From positions 2,417,129 to 2,481,128 of the forward strand of contig NC_089320.1 in assembly GCF_036669915.1 (NCBI RefSeq): a stretch of DNA of 64,000 bases, in the 5' to 3' direction. The position numbers were made by a program, and so were the translations under genes. Of the stretch, positions 1-14,508 are shown one piece after another. Source of the stretch: Pocillopora verrucosa. Lineage: Eukaryota; Cnidaria; Anthozoa; Scleractinia; Pocilloporidae. A model generated the notes under the pieces. It made no database searches. It was not told where the DNA came from and saw only the letters and a list, made by a program, of their open reading frames with translations. The stretch's first letter is position 1. Each line of letters starts with the position of its first letter.

Positions 1-3000
1 TGAAACTATCAAAAGTAAAGTGATAATTACCATAATCTTAGCGCTGTTCTCAAACTGCAGTAAATGTTTCCGGCTAATCCAGTGAAAAGCGTATCTTTTC
101 ATTGTCGCCTCAAATACGCAATTATTGGACAATGGTGCATGATAGTGTCGTCAACCTTTGTTTGCATTTTGCGCACTCTTTGCATTCAATTGACGTTCGC
201 TCTAACGGAGGGCCAAAGCTCGAAAACTTCGGTTATAGAAACTCTCTACGGCGGCTAACTTACATTATCAACTCTATTAACAATGCCAAATAAGCCTGAT
301 GTTCGGATGGTTTTGTATGGAGCTCATTTAACATTTTTCTCTGTGTTTAACCATTTTCGAGACTGTGCTGGAAAATAACCATATGTGTTTATGTCGCAAA
401 TATACATAACATCAGTAAATATCATTACGCAAATCATATTTCTTGTACGTTATCAGTCTACTTTCGTCTAAATGTAGTTCGTTTCACAAATCACGGAAAA
501 TTTACAAATCCTGCCGCGATTACATGATTTCTGAAGAGGGAAGTGACAGATTCTCTTGAGTTTGATCGTAGGAGAGATCATTCTCGAAAGACGAGCTTTT
601 TCATATTTTTTTTCTGTATGGTTTTCCATTACGAATTGCAACCATAGACCATATTTACATAAAAAAATATCAGTTTGAAAGAAGAGGACATGCGTACAAA
701 AATACCGAGATAAATGTACTTGTCATAAATTTTAATTCAAATTTGTACTGCTTTCATGTGTTTTTGTATATATGATGCATCTTTATGAAAGAGGATTCGG
801 TAACCTAGAGTTCTCGTCAATATTCTAAGCTTAGAAATTTATTTAAAATATTCCCTTATAACGATTAGTTGAAAAAATCACAGTAACTGAACGGAATGTA
901 TTCAGAATTGGTTCTTTGTCTGCCAGATTGGTTCAATGTGATTATTTCACTCGACAACACTGAACAATCATTTTGCTATGAGAAACTTGAATATTTAAGT
1001 ATGCCAAAAAAATTTTGAAATATTTAGAGGCTACTGGACAATTAAGAGATTTTTTTCAAGCAATGCTTTTTAACCTCTCCATCTGTAGAATTTTTTTACA
1101 GCAGAAAACTTTTATAACAGAAGATAAGCCATGATTACTAAAATGCACAAAATGGTTTTCTGTACTTTAGATCGACTGCAAATATTAAAGATTCATAGAA
1201 CACAGAAATAACTATTTAAAACCCAGCTTGAATTCTTGATTTTATCATTCTGACGATTGCCGAAGGTGAATTCATATTGTTTGGCATGTTATTAAGATTT
1301 TAGACTCAGACAGCGCTCTAAGATTAAAATTCATTTTCGCTACAAGACGCCGATTTTGCGTGACCCAGTTGAGAACTATTGGTAATTAGTAAAACCCCAT
1401 GTGAATCATTATAGCATTTTAAGTGTCCATGAGAGCTTATCGTTTGTCGATCTATGATGGAAAAGCCACAATTTCGGCTTTTTAGAATCTATTGAATCAT
1501 CAAGGGAGTCGTGATATGTAAATTATCACGCCTCACGGGGATACTTATAAATAGATATTATTTACCAGAAGTTCAAGAATAAGTGGGATTGATTTGAGGA
1601 CTTACACAACGTATAGGCTATCTCAAAGGCTGGACGACAGACTACGTTGATGTTGATGAACGATCGTGAGGGAAAATGATAAATCTTATGCTTTCGGCAA
1701 ACTGATCTCAGTTCTCTGCTCGATTAATAAGATGGATTACAGTCCCAGAAGAGCATTGTGTCCGAATCAAACACAGCTATTTCCCTGTATCGGGTAAGAA
1801 ATTCAATTTAGCTGTCATCTTAGCGTCTAATTTTAATTTTCTTTCGTAACTGTTTTTCACTGGAATAGAACGTTGTTCTAAGTGTTGTATCAATTTTTAA
1901 AATTTCAACATCTAAAGGCTGGAGAAAGAGGACTCTTCCAGCGCAATCAGTCTCGTATCTTGGCCAGTTCATATTTTTTGCGATAGAAAAATAGTTTTAC
2001 TTTGAGGTAGACTACGCCTCAAGCATCTGCCAAAAACATCGAAAACATCTGGCGAAATGAGTCTCAGCCGACATTGTAACTTTTCTGTTATATTCATCAA
2101 AATGTTATAGTATTTCTCCGGTCACTAAGATAAAACAAGTGAACTGCAAATAACCCAGAATTTTCGAAATCATAACAACCGGATTCTCGTATTTCTGGTG
2201 ATTAACAGAAACGTGATTGCAAATCTTTTAAGTAATTGATTCATTTCTTTACAATTAGTTTTATTTGAGCCTATTTCTCAACGGATGATGCAAACTAATT
2301 AATTGCTGTATCCTCCACATTGTGACAAGGCTTAAAATTGCTTTTGCATTCAATGCCAAGCTTGAGATTTTCATTTTCAGCTCATCGATGCAGTTAGGTA
2401 TGCGCGTGATTTATTTCCGAGAAAAAAACACAATACATTTACATCATAAGGGTTTTTTTGTTTTGTTCGAGGCGACTCCGTGACTCGACGTTTATCGATA
2501 TGTGACTCGACTGTTTTATTAAAACATATTCCTGATCACAGAAACGAAGACATAATAACGGTTGTCGAAACGCAGATTATGTCAAAACTGTTGAAAAAGG
2601 CTTCCCTCTTACAGTTGTTTATTAATCGCGTTTTATCTTCTCTTGTTTTCACTTTTATTTTGTACACTTCATTTATTTACTTATCAGTTTAATTATCTTT
2701 TTATTCATCCTTTTCTTTATCTATTTTTAAGGAGTAGTTGATGGTCGAAAAGAAAAAAATAATAATAGGCCTTACTATATATTTCAGCCGGGATCGTCAA
2801 AATATTTTTTCCGAAAATTTTCAAAAAAGTTTGGGATTTTCACACTTGAAGGTTGATCTGTTGGAAAGATAGTTAAGACCCAGGCAAATAGTTAATTATT
2901 AAGACTGATATTACAGAAAACTCTCACGCATGGCTTGTTCGAAAAGCCATGAATATCTCTAAATATCCTCAGATCTTATATATGTCGTGATATTTTCTAA

Positions 3001-3194
3001 CTTTAAGGGGAACCCTCGTTAGAGTATGCAAAAAAAAATTCGGATTGTTGTAGAAAGGACAGATGAACATCGTACCTCATTGAGCATCTGCAGTGTCTCC
3101 GATTGGCTGGAACTTTCCCGCCAAAATCATTTCTAAGTAAAAATTCAGAAGTTGACACTTAGGAACCGATGGGTAATTGTCGCCTGGTTAAGGG

Positions 3195-3232
3195 AGGGGG
3201 GGGGGGGGTTGGGGAGGGCGAGGGGAAAAGGT
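3195..3232 (+). repeat. G-rich low-complexity tract, possible G-quadruplex
   Basis: A run of about 15 or more G residues is followed by further GGGG and GGG blocks separated by short spacers. This fits the general G-quadruplex pattern of four or more G3+ runs. Run length in an assembly is unreliable for such homopolymers. Confidence 0.6.
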
Positions 3233-3419
3233 TAGAGGATTTTGGTTGCGTCACGATGAAATGAATCTGTTCCACCATTTATCGATGAAAAGGAATTGAT
3301 ATCCACCGACCATATACCCATGAATTCTTTTCCTTGAGAATTCTACTGCTATCCATAAGTGTTATCTAAAACAATCCGTCTAACAAGCGATTTTTTAATT
3401 AGTCAGATTAAAGACTTTT

Positions 3420-3610
3420 CATTTATTTTTAGTCAAGTTTCGGAAGTAATCTTGCAATCCATTGGCTTTCCCTTGGTTAGCTCTATGATTGGTCCAAAAA
3501 GCTTGTGCATATGCCTCAACCAATCAGACGCAAACGTGAAAACAATTACTACGGGCTCCCTCCCATTTTCCCGCGCTTTTGCGACTTGGCTCATTTTTAC
3601 TACGGGTTTT
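3420..3610 (-). repeat. CCAAT-bearing dispersed repeat, copy 1 (reverse)
   Basis: The reverse complement shares blocks with 54540-54660: AAAGCGCGGGAAAA, then CTGATTGGTTGAG, then a CAAG-TTTTT-CCAATCA block. A shorter match lies at 58640-58740. The repeat carries several ATTGG/CCAAT motifs and no coding potential. Confidence 0.5.
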
Positions 3611-6600
3611 CATCGCTGTAAAAGCCCTCATATTAGCATTACGTACCAGTTTCTCTCGGATCATATGATTCAGCTGAAATTAATGACTATGCCCAGCTTC
3701 GTGGGGTCAAGTTAAAAAAAAAAGGAGCGTATTCTCAGAGATTCTTACGTATTACAGCCGAATAAACGGACTGAGGGCTCCTTTCCAAAACCTTCTATGG
3801 ACGGATAATATAACTTCTTCCACTGATAAATGCAGAGGGATGAACAGGAAAAATATACGCCGTTAGAAAAGTTTTATCAATGTTTCTGTCTTCTCCGGCA
3901 CTTCCAAAGGTTGACGTCACTCAGTGAAGCCGAAACTTAGATGATTCAAAACTATTGACAAGAATGGACCCTTCATTGACAAGAAAAAATGTATTTTGAA
4001 ATCTGCCAAATCATTGTTATCTAGCCATGTGAGAAATTTTTGTTTTGAAACTTACTCCTTCACCAAGTAACGTTAGGTATCACAAATTTATATCGTGTTC
4101 TTGAGAAAATCACCTCGGGCCAGCTTTTGCCTATATCCCACGTAAAATGGTCAATCTTAAAAAAATATTGTTCAATTAATCAAAGCGGTATCTTATTGAA
4201 CAGTTTTTAAGAGCAAATTAACGGGAATATGCTCTCATGTTGTAATGTAAGCTTGCTAATTTTTGCAAAAAAACTGCAGTTTGGCTCTTAAAATTCAAAG
4301 TCAGTGTAGGCTCTTTAAGTGTTCAGCTTAAAATTATAAACCAAAACGAAACAAAAACAATACAACACACACGAGCAAAATTAGAAAAGATGAGAAAACC
4401 GATATGTCTTAATTAATTTCTAGTCGAATTTCGTGGCATTAAAAGGTAGTCACCGCTTTAGGACAAAGGACACCTAACAGTTGAGTGGTTAAAACTGCTA
4501 CAGGAGGGAAATTAAGTCCTTTACCTGATTTTCGTCATAACATTCGTTTTAAAGATCTTTTTCTTCTATCAACTTGCTTCGGTAGCTGTCTTTCACCTTT
4601 ACGTGGAAGTGACTAGTAAAGTTATGACCTTTCTATTCGTAAAAGTTTGGCACAAGAACCATGACATTGAGTTATTCATAACATCTGTCTTTGGTCCTAA
4701 AAAATCTAGAAAGCATCTCAACTAACATAGGTATTCATTTTTGATGTTCCGTGTGCTCAACGGAGTTGTTGGCAGACAAATTATTCATGAAAGCCTTGAA
4801 TGTTTTGCGAAAACAAGGAAAGTTTAATATGCTTTTCTTCATTTTCAATATCTAATCTAAGGAAGTCTGTTATTGTAATCAATTAATTTACTAATGTAAA
4901 GGAAATTTTTTTTTCATTTTCAGTAAAGAACAATTGAGATCCTCGTTAATATCCCCAAAGAATGGATAGGATAATTTTTCTGCAAATCTCAAAATGATAG
5001 CTAGTTACTACATTTGCCTGAAATACAGTGTTTCCATATTGGGAATAGATTTTCTGCTTTTTTTTTCGATCCTTATTGGGCTGGCTTGTGAAATGAGTAA
5101 GGAAGAAGATCACATTTTTTTCATTTACGGGTGAATACGGTTCTCCAGATAAACCTGAGAAGTCTGATTCTTGGTCAAAATTTTACGTAACATTGGAATA
5201 AAATTAATGCACCATAGCTTTGGCAGACAAAGCTGATTAATTCCATGAAATTTGAATATCGTCACAGATCATAAGGCAATGATTGTAATGTTTACAGATA
5301 AAATCGTCATTTCTTTTATCGGCATGCTCATCGTACGCGTTTTAACGGTAAACATACACATCTGAGCAAAGCCGCCTCGCGAAAGGATTCCTTGTATGAG
5401 TGAAGTTGAATAATTTATTTCATAATTCGAGCCACGTGCAGGATTCCATTTAAGCTTACGCTAGTGAGGAACAAGTGAGCGCCATTTCGGCGTCTGTGAT
5501 AAAAGAATCGATTTAGAATGCCATTTTAAGTTAACGAAATGCATCAGAAAGAGTATTTCAGTGGGTAAACTTTTGATATATTCGTGCTTCGGGTCCGATT
5601 TCTACTCACGTCGAGTTCATTCATGTTTTTTCATGTGTACCACTAAAAAACGGAAAAGACTTCAGTCATATCATTCTTTAGTGACCTTATATGGTCAACT
5701 AAACTGAGGGAAGAAGACTTTGATCACCAGCGGTGTAAAAACAACGGGGTTTAACGCAAACAATGTTAATATTCATCCATCCTTACTGCACATTTTGACA
5801 AGTATTGTATACATTTTGGCTTTTATGTTTTTCTCTTTTTCCGGTTATAAATTTAGCGAAGCAAAAGTACGAAAATCCATGTAAAATGCACGGACATGAA
5901 TTAAAGTGGCACTGCATGCTCCAATACATAACTGAGGAAAAATATAGAACAGAATTAAGACAAAAATTGAAATATTTGTTGAAGCAGACATTTCCGTCTT
6001 AGGTGTTTGCCAAATGCAAAATAAGTGAAGAACAAAGCCATGAGCCTTACGCGCTAAATTTAGCACTGGATTGACGTCAGAGAATCATCAAAATATTATT
6101 CATTGGACAGGTTTAAATTGAGCTGCCAAAGAATACAGCTCAAATGAAACTACCTCTTCTGGTAAACGGAGGTACAGTATTTTCCTCTCCAGTTAAAATA
6201 GAAAGAAGATGGTTCTTCGCTTCAGGTCGCTCGGGTAAGATTTCTAAAATTCAAAATTGCTCTTTACTTTTAATTTTCATGCCCTTACGTAACACGATGA
6301 GCCACTGGAAACGTTCATGACAACCGAAGCTTTGCAAAAAAAAACATCCTCGTGTTTAGAATTTGATTTGCCTTAGAAATATTAAGATCTACTCGCAAGG
6401 CGATTGCTATACTGCTTTGTTTACCTCAAAGAACAAAAATCTTCGATGATATTTTTTGTAGATTTTGAAGAGATTTTGAGATCGTTACATTGAAAACCGC
6501 TAAGAGCATTCAAGTCCATAGCTAGTGAATTTCAGAGAAATTGAAAAGTCGCTCCAGATTAAACAGACACTAAAAGTTATGGAATAAAAATTGAAAAAGG

Positions 6601-9117
6601 CACACGGATGAATTCGTAAATAGTAAAATTTTGCCGTAAATAATGGAAAATGGTCATTCATTAAAGTTGAAATCGAGTCACGTTCATCGAAATGTTGACT
6701 GCCATCTCATTTCAGCGAAAAATAGATTTTTGTTCCTCATTTCGTTGAAAGTCCCCATTCAGTTGTTTTCGAAATTGGTGTTTTTCATTTTTTTTTTCCT
6801 GCGCAAGTATTAATTCCACTGAAATTCTGAATCGCACACGGAAATATAACCTTCTTAATCTACTAACTGGCAAAACTGAACGAAGCAGACCAGCTTGATG
6901 TAAGCGGGTGACATATTTTCTGAAAACGTCTTTTAAAATCGTAAAACGTCAAAATATCAAGTCTGTAAGCCCGCGTACAAGTGCGTCAATGTTCCTACGC
7001 GTTTTTATGAAATAATAAATTGCAATATGTATTTCAAGGAAGTAACTTTGTAAATTAAAAAAAAATGTTGTGTGACTAAACTATCGACAGGAATGCATTT
7101 TAATAAACAAGGAATTTAAATTATTTGTTCGGAATAGTTTTTACGCATTAAATCGTGCTCAGAAACATCAACCAAAATGAACATCTACGCTTAAGCGATG
7201 TTTGTGAGATTGCAAATCGATCGAAATTTTGCGGGAAAATTTCTTAATGAAAAACACATCGATTACAAGAAGGTGTTGTCTTCATTTGCCGTTTTTACGC
7301 TACTGTGACGTCATTCGGTTCGATATTATTCATTGTATTTTAGCTACGTGCAAACTGATCGTGTATTTAACGCTATTTATCAATATAATCAATAATGCCT
7401 TGGTTTACGGTTGATATTTAGACAAAGCGTAAGTAGTTGCCGACAGTGTGTTTAGATATTAGGATGAAAGCTTTTTTCCGTAGGACTGTTTAAATGACCT
7501 GACAGGTTTGTGCTTCCTTACAATATCCTGTGATATTTATCAACAATTCTGCGCAATTCAAACCGGAAAATTTCACCGGAAGAGTTTTGGGTCCGTTTCA
7601 GCGCCTTTTATTTGCTCTTAAGACTGAGGAAACGAGGTGCCACTCTATGATCGTTAAATTGATCTGATTCCAAGTTCGAACAGCACGTATGTTTTATATT
7701 TATCTTAAAATCTCGAATTTTTCGTTTCTGCTAATAAAAAATTTTACAGAAGGGTTTGCTTGACATAAATTTGCGTTGAAGCAAGGCGCTTAAATTAGCC
7801 ATCACCTCGCGATCATTAGGGAGGACATGTCAAAAGAAAAACTTATTTTTAATTTCGAGACGTTTTTGGAAGAATCTCGATCTATTTTTCGTGTTGAAGT
7901 AAATGTCCGCTTATCATTTAGAGTTTACTTTCCTCGGATAATTCAACAAATGCATCCGCCTTGGAGATATATGTTAAATCGAATTGATGAAAAATTTATT
8001 TATTAACGAGACAACATTTCAATGTTCACGTAAATTAACGGCGAAACGCCGAGAGCAGCGCGTCATTTCTTTAATTCGTAAAAAATTGACTCTACATAAT
8101 CAAATTTCTTGTGGTGTTCCACTGATGATTTTATCATTCCGTTAATAGCCCAGGAACACATTGAACATAATTCATTAATGTTTTCTAACGCACAAACGCG
8201 TACAAAAAAACATTACCCTCTCTCATTTAAACCGCATTACAGCAATTTTGTCGCTTATCTCAGGCAAGCTGATATGACTCGGATTTCCATTCATATCGTT
8301 GTGAAATCCTTAGATGGCGAATTCCGCAAATCTCGATCTTTCCGTAATCTTGAACTTGCGAGATCTCTATGTTTTATGAACGTGCCTCAGTTAATGACAT
8401 AGTGCAAATGGCACCCTGTTCATCTCGAGTACCTGAAATATCCAAGACTCCGTTATTGGCCGACACAAAATTCAAATCCCTTTCGAGCTTCTAGAAATCG
8501 TACACCTGTTATTTGGTACTTAACCAATATCAACGAGAGGGAAATCTTGTGTGAATGAGCCTTTGTGGCGAATTTTTAAGCATCCACAAAGTTTTCATCT
8601 TATTGTTCTTGGCTACTTGGTTGCATTGTATTAAATCACATTACTGATTCAGTCATGTCCACAAAAAACGTACTTCTATCATTTATTTTAAGAGAAGAAG
8701 GGAAATCTTGTTCATCAACCACTTAAAGGAATTTATAATTTAGAGTCGGTAGAGATCTGGGATTTCGTTAGTTCTACTTCACTCCCCGATTAGTCCAGAG
8801 AAAACGCGTGCCACCCTTTCGACCAATCAGGCTTAACCTAAAGACGATCGCCACTTGTACACTCACGTTTTTCCGCCCTTATGGCAAGTCACATGTTTTT
8901 TTTTTGGATTCTCATCTGTTCCCAGCGATACTTCTTATTTTCAACAACCCATCAATCTTTGGCTTTGGTTTCACAACATTTCTCTTTCTCCATTTATGTG
9001 AGATTAATTTTTGTTCAAAATTATAAAGTTAAAATATTGATATCCCGGGAGAGCGCCCTATAAAGGTACGACTTTTAAGACTCTCATTCAATCTATTTTC
9101 CTTCATTTTATTCAAAG

Positions 9118-10781
9118 ATTTCCAAGCTGGTCGTTTGAAGACTGGGCCCAGTTTGAGCTTGATACTTTGGAAGACATTTTCAAGAGATCAGACTGGCAAG
9201 AGAGAGCCCTGAAACCTGCTCTATCCTCCATTCTCGCCCCAGCCCTCTGCGCTGTTTACGGTAAGCATGCAATGGGGAGATAAGCAGGGAATAGAGACTA
9301 GGAATCAGTTCTTTATAAACGATTATTTAAAGTATCGTATTCATTGACTATGTCATCAAATAGAATTTTTTTTGCAACACTTTTTATTTGTTCTTTCAGC
9401 GACATATGGGGATAACGAAATCTCGAATCTCGATGATGACCGAGTCGTTTGGGATCGACAATACACACTTAAGGTTGGTTAAGTCAGTTCTCGTAAACTG
9501 TTGAATAATCACCAAATCAAAAGAATCATAGATAAAAAATAAAAAAAAAAAAAGAGGAGAACTATGAGGGAACGAGAATGTATCGATTATTTATTGATTT
9601 GTCACTAAGCCCTATTAGAGGTCGTGGAACCAGCATGCAATCATGCATTCTTCCTAAATTGAAGCAGATCGATAAGACATGACTCGACTATAAAATGATT
9701 TACCACGATCTTTTTTTCCACAGGATTTATCCAGCATTAAAGTTAAGATACAGAGAGCGGATAGTCCCAGCTCCCCGAGCGATAGCTTTTTCTTCCCGAT
9801 TACGGATGACCGCGAGAGGTCTCGGTCACTGGAATTACTCTACCCGCCGATTGCAAACATAGTTGAGGTAAAGCACGCACTAGCGACATAGCTTTCATAA
9901 TTGGTCTAGATCAATCAAGTTAAACTCACAAAAATGTAAGGCAGAGACATTGGGAAGATTACCAATCATGTTTTTAGGTAAGAAATCAAGATATGAAAGA
10001 GTTCCCTTTCCTTGAAATGGCTTTGAAGTGACATGGTAGGAGACACGTTACCATGTAACGCGCGTGCAAAAATAACACGCATGTAAGAGCGCTTTTCCTT
10101 TTGGGAAAATCAAATGACCTTTTCAAGCAGAGGGCTTCGAGCTTTATTGAAAAAAAAAAAAAGAGAGAAAAACTGACTCGAATAGCAAGCCATGAACTTA
10201 TCTGTTCCTTTTGTCTTCTCTTGGTAGATCAAAGAAAAACTGCATCCTCCCTGTGATTCCGGAAGGTCCTCGCCAATATTTGTTTCTGGGTACGAAGCAG
10301 AACGACAAAGAAACGACATCAAGCAGTTCGGACGAGAAGTGGCGTCTAAGCTTGCTGAGAGAAGAGCTGAATACGCGAAACGAAGAGCGAGTCAGATTCA
10401 TGAAGAAAGGGAAATAATCGAGGTAATACTCTCTCGTTTTAACACCAAATTCTCCTCACTGATCTATGGAAAAAATGTATAACAGTTGGAGGAGAGAATT
10501 CAGTTTTAATCTACAGATCTTGGCTAGTTAATCAGTATAACCTGTTTTTTTTCCGACAGCGTAACATAGAAGAAGCAGTCAGAAACAAAGCGAAGCAGTT
10601 GCAAGAGGCGGACCACTTAGAGAAGGACGGTTCGTTCCTAAAAGAAAGGCGAGCCAAACTATGGAGAAGATGTGCCAACATGGCGGAAATTTTAGCGAAA
10701 GAAGAAACAGAGGCCACGCTTTGGCAGAACAAATATAAAGAAGCTATTTCAGTCGCATCCGGGTGTTTCATGTTTTTTTAA
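9118..10781 (+). CDS. Unrecognised gene, last five exons (5' incomplete)
   Basis: I do not recognise this gene. Five exons read through in one frame: 9118-9260, 9400-9473, 9724-9867, 10228-10422 and 10560-10781, with TAA at 10779-10781. Every junction is GT-AG and the phases agree (2, 1, 0, 0, 0), which is strong evidence of a real gene. The visible part is about 259 residues. It opens with an acidic, Trp-rich segment (SWSFEDWAQFELDTLEDIF), passes through a Ser/Pro-rich stretch (ADSPSSPSDSFFFP), and ends in about 130 highly charged residues rich in Glu, Arg, Lys and Ala, probably a coiled coil. The first visible exon starts inside a codon and has no ATG, so at least one upstream exon is missing. 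The hydrophobic last residues (GCFMFF) are odd for a charged tail and could mean a derived stop or a misread last exon. No catalytic motif or membrane segment is seen. Function is not assigned. Confidence 0.72.
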
Positions 10782-10889
10782 GCAGACCAGTTTGCAGAGG
10801 ATTAACTGTAGCCTCAGTGAAGGACGCCACGGTTCACGGAGAGATGACAACGAGTCTTCCTGCCTCGACGGGGCGGTCCGGCTCAAGAG

Positions 10890-11095
10890 CGATGCTAATC
10901 CAAGAGGGAAGGTACTCGCGAGACTGAGGCTGCTCACGAGAGTGAGGTTGCTTGCGAGAACGAAGGATGTCAAGAGGAGAGCCGACCGCGCGAACTGAGC
11001 CGATCTCAAAATTGTGCACGGGTACGAGGCCAGTCACGAGAACGAGGCTTTCACGTAAAAGAAATAGACGATGTGATCTTGGCCGGCAGATCTTT
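10890..11095 (+). repeat. Degenerate CGAGA-type repeat, copy 1
   Basis: There are several imperfect units of the form CTCACGAGAGTGAGGTTG around 10915-10965. A block at 10996-11090 is shared with 14900-15005: GAACTGAGCC at one end and ATGTGATCTTGGCC at the other. It falls just past the stop of the plus-strand gene, so it may be in that gene's 3' UTR. Confidence 0.5.
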
Positions 11096-13047
11096 ACACA
11101 TACGTGTAAATTCAAAAATTTTTAATGATTTTTAATAATTTTTAAACGGCCATTGACAAATACAAACATTAATGAGGGAAAACCTACTTTTTGAGGCCAG
11201 CTTTTTAAATTGAATTTCCTGGATCTGATTCCAAGAGTGACGATGCCTACAGGGCTTTTTCTTTTTATAAATTCCTGGTCAGAAGTTTTGCCTTTTATTC
11301 AGTCTAATGATGGAAATATTTCTAGTTAAAGTATTAAATTACCATGCTTCTATCTTTTCACGATGAATGTAAAAACAAAAACCACCGGAATAAAAAAGAA
11401 TATGTAAATGAACCTTCCTGTAATGTCTCAGCGGACCCGATGCGTTGGAAGCAATTTGATATTCTTATCTACATGTCTTAACGAAATGATTATAGATTTA
11501 ACAATCTACAGCAAAGGGAATGAGGTCTTCATTACCCGAAATTAGTCAAAAATTGCGCTAATGTTATCCTGGGCTCCATATCAGCGTGAGGGGACTATTT
11601 ACTTAATACGCTTGGCGATGATGTTCAATTTGTGTCAAGAGTACATCAAATTTCAAATTTCTGATCAGAATTTCCGTATTCTTGAATGCCTGTGATGATG
11701 AAATAAATCCACAACCATCAAGCTGTCGGAAGTTGGAAAATAACGATACGTACATAGGCCTACAAATGAAATTAATCGTTTCAGTTTGTTCTTGCCAGTC
11801 ACATAATCATATAGACGACCCGTAGATCAATTACAATTACCTATTACCTACAAATTTATCTCAAAGGAGGTTTTATCTATTTTTACTTTTTCTTTTCGTC
11901 TTCCCCCAAAATTTCTAAAAAATTAAAAAGTTTAAATATCATTGTACACGAGGGTGTTTATAATTGCTTCTGGAATAGCGCAACTTGTGCTAAAAATAGT
12001 CCCACAGGAAGCGATAAAAGACAGCTGACTTTTTAAAATTTCTGCTTGGCAATAAAAGACAGTTTTGAAAGGACGTTTGCGGCATACAGTGCAAATTTAA
12101 AACCTTTCCGTCTGCGTCAAGCCGTTTTATTTTTAAAATATAGCGCTTTTTTTTATTTTGCATAAGTAGAGAACAAGGAATTTTTGCTATTTTTTAAAAG
12201 GGTTTTTTCCTTGGTCTATGGGAAAAGCAAACGAAATTAGTATTCATGGATGCCTTTTCCATTAACACAAATTTTATCGTTGAAAAAAAAACGGAAAAAA
12301 ATCGAGCGTAGAAAGTGACAAGAGGCATCGGGATAATGGACGAGGGCTACACACTCGTCAATCCTCCCTCCTCGATTGCTCGGCTCATGTGTCCGTGCTC
12401 TTTAAATCCGGGTTTAAATTAAACACTCGTAAGACGCTGAAGCAAGGCCAACGATAGGATGTGGATTTAAACGTGATTATATCCCTCAGTGTAGCCTTTA
12501 TTTCGCCGTGGAAGTGATTCAAATGATTAATGTTGGCAAGTTTGAAAGATGAAGTCCTAAATACTTGACGCACTGAAAAATAAATGGCCATCGTAGTACC
12601 TTTTCGTGTTATCCGCTTTTTACGTCATTTAGTCCTTCACTAAAAATTCTCTTGCGACGGCTTTCATAGGGGTGGACTTTTTGCAGATGAACGATGGTGT
12701 TACGCGGTGGATCCTAAGGGATACACGCGAGTTAGTTTGGTCGCGCGTGAAAGAAGAAAAAGGTAATTGTGCACACAAACGAAGCAAAGAACCACAGCAC
12801 TTACGACTAAGGTTTTTCTTACTAGGAGTATAAGTCAAAGAATAGCGACGCTGATATTTCATGGTAGGCGGGAAACGCTACGTTTTGCAAACCAATATAA
12901 GTTGCGCTAAATGTGTTCTACGCCCACGCGGTAGGCGTTGAGGGCGAAATGAAATGAAATTAATTCATTAATGCCTTAGCTTTTACCCTTGTAGTCATTT
13001 TTTTTTTCTCATCATGTAAAAAAGGAATACTTATTATTCTGATTAGG

Positions 13048-13090
13048 ACAGAGAGAGGGAGAGAGAGTGGGAGAGAGAAGGAGAAGGATT
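13048..13090 (+). repeat. GA-rich simple sequence
   Basis: An imperfect (GA)n tract of about 40 bases with GGGAGAGA variants. It is a simple microsatellite and nothing else is visible. Confidence 0.7.
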
Positions 13091-14508
13091 TATCTGCGCA
13101 TGCGTATTGTAAAAATCTCTTAACATCACTGCGTGTTTAATAATATCGCGTCTTTCGGAAATTCTCGCGATTTCTATTTGCTAATAACGTAACCCAGAGC
13201 TGGTAGTGTGAATTTGACAAACAAAACACATTTTTATTTATTTCGCTAGATTTATGCACCCCACAAGTGGCAGTTTGGCTGGGCAATCAAAATACTTGAG
13301 AGCACGTGACTTCATTATCATCAGTTAGGGTGATCCTTACCTGTTGTCCTTCGGGACACAGTGAGGAACGTGATGAGAGAGAGGGAATGATTCTTCGTGA
13401 GTTAAACCTCTCGGCCCTGATGGCTGCAACACCATCAGAGGCCACCTCTGACCCCTACTGATATATCACCAGCACTATAAAGTAAGAGTAAATCAGTACA
13501 AAAAACCCTTCATGCGACTCGACGATCGAGCTTACAAGTTCTCCATCATTCTTACTAAACTGACTCAAACGACAGTGCTGTACCTCGCAGTATATAGGGC
13601 GCCTGTCACGTATGAACTTAATAACCGCCTTGCTTATCACAGTAAAGTCCGAATGTCTAATGAACGATTCCTCGGGGAAGAAAACATTTTTATTCGTTCC
13701 GCGCCCGTGAAAAAAGAAAACGAAAAACATCTTTGTTTAGTATTAGCTTAACAGATACCATCCCTTTTAATCCTCTCAATCCCCGTCGATCTTTTTTCCT
13801 TCTTAGTTCATTGTAGTCCGTTTAGTGTTGTATAATCCAACGGCGCCAATATTTCGTTTTGTCATTCAAGGTTAAGGAGTTTTCCAAGCTACAATTTAAA
13901 AAACTCCTTTGAGCTACGATATAATGCTACGCAGATCAAGCTAACATTGTTCATATCATCTAGATTTTATTTAACATTTCTAAGGAGAAGTAAAAATAAA
14001 TACTTTACAAAATTTTCTTTGTTCACTATTAATATACATAAGAATATATATTAAATATATTCACAAATGTTTCGCATATTTGTAAAATTTGATTCACTAG
14101 ATCAATATTTACATTAGTGACCTATTCAAAATCAACTGAGAAACCGTACAATAAACCTTCAATAAGAATGTGTTTGCTACATCAGTATTTGTTTGCATCT
14201 AAAATACCTCAACGAATACAGAGAAATTGCTAAATTTTTGTGAAGATAGAATAGTGTCTCATTAGCTCAGCTCAATAATAATTTGAGTGATCTGTTGTAG
14301 GGTGGGAATCTTCTCCCACTGGAAGTGAATTATCCCTTCTTGTCAAAATCACCAAAAAGTACAACGCTCATCACTCTCTGTCTGAGCATCCAGTCTTGGA
14401 TCTCCTTACTGCAGTTCCATGTCTCCTTACAGCAGTTCCATGTCTGATCCACTCTTAGCCTAGGCATAAGTCCACAAGATGACTGTAGAACACACTAGGT
14501 GATTTTTC

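Larger units (their letters stand above)
1..9117. other. Intergenic region, no gene supported
   Basis: AT-rich sequence with only short open frames that lack splice context or recognisable protein character. It holds a G-rich run near 3195-3230 and a CCAAT-containing dispersed repeat near 3420-3610 (both listed separately). The missing first exon(s) of the plus-strand gene beginning at 9118 should lie in its last few kilobases. I could not find one with a compatible splice phase: the obvious donor at about 9065 puts a stop codon just before the junction. Confidence 0.6.
10782..14508. other. Intergenic region between convergent genes
   Basis: This lies between the end of the plus-strand gene and the end of the minus-strand LRR gene, so it should contain two 3' UTRs. 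It holds a degenerate repeat at 10890-11090, a purine-rich GAGA tract at about 13050-13090 and AT-rich sequence. The open frames at 12.6 and 13.5 kb show no splice-flanked or family-like protein. Confidence 0.55.
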
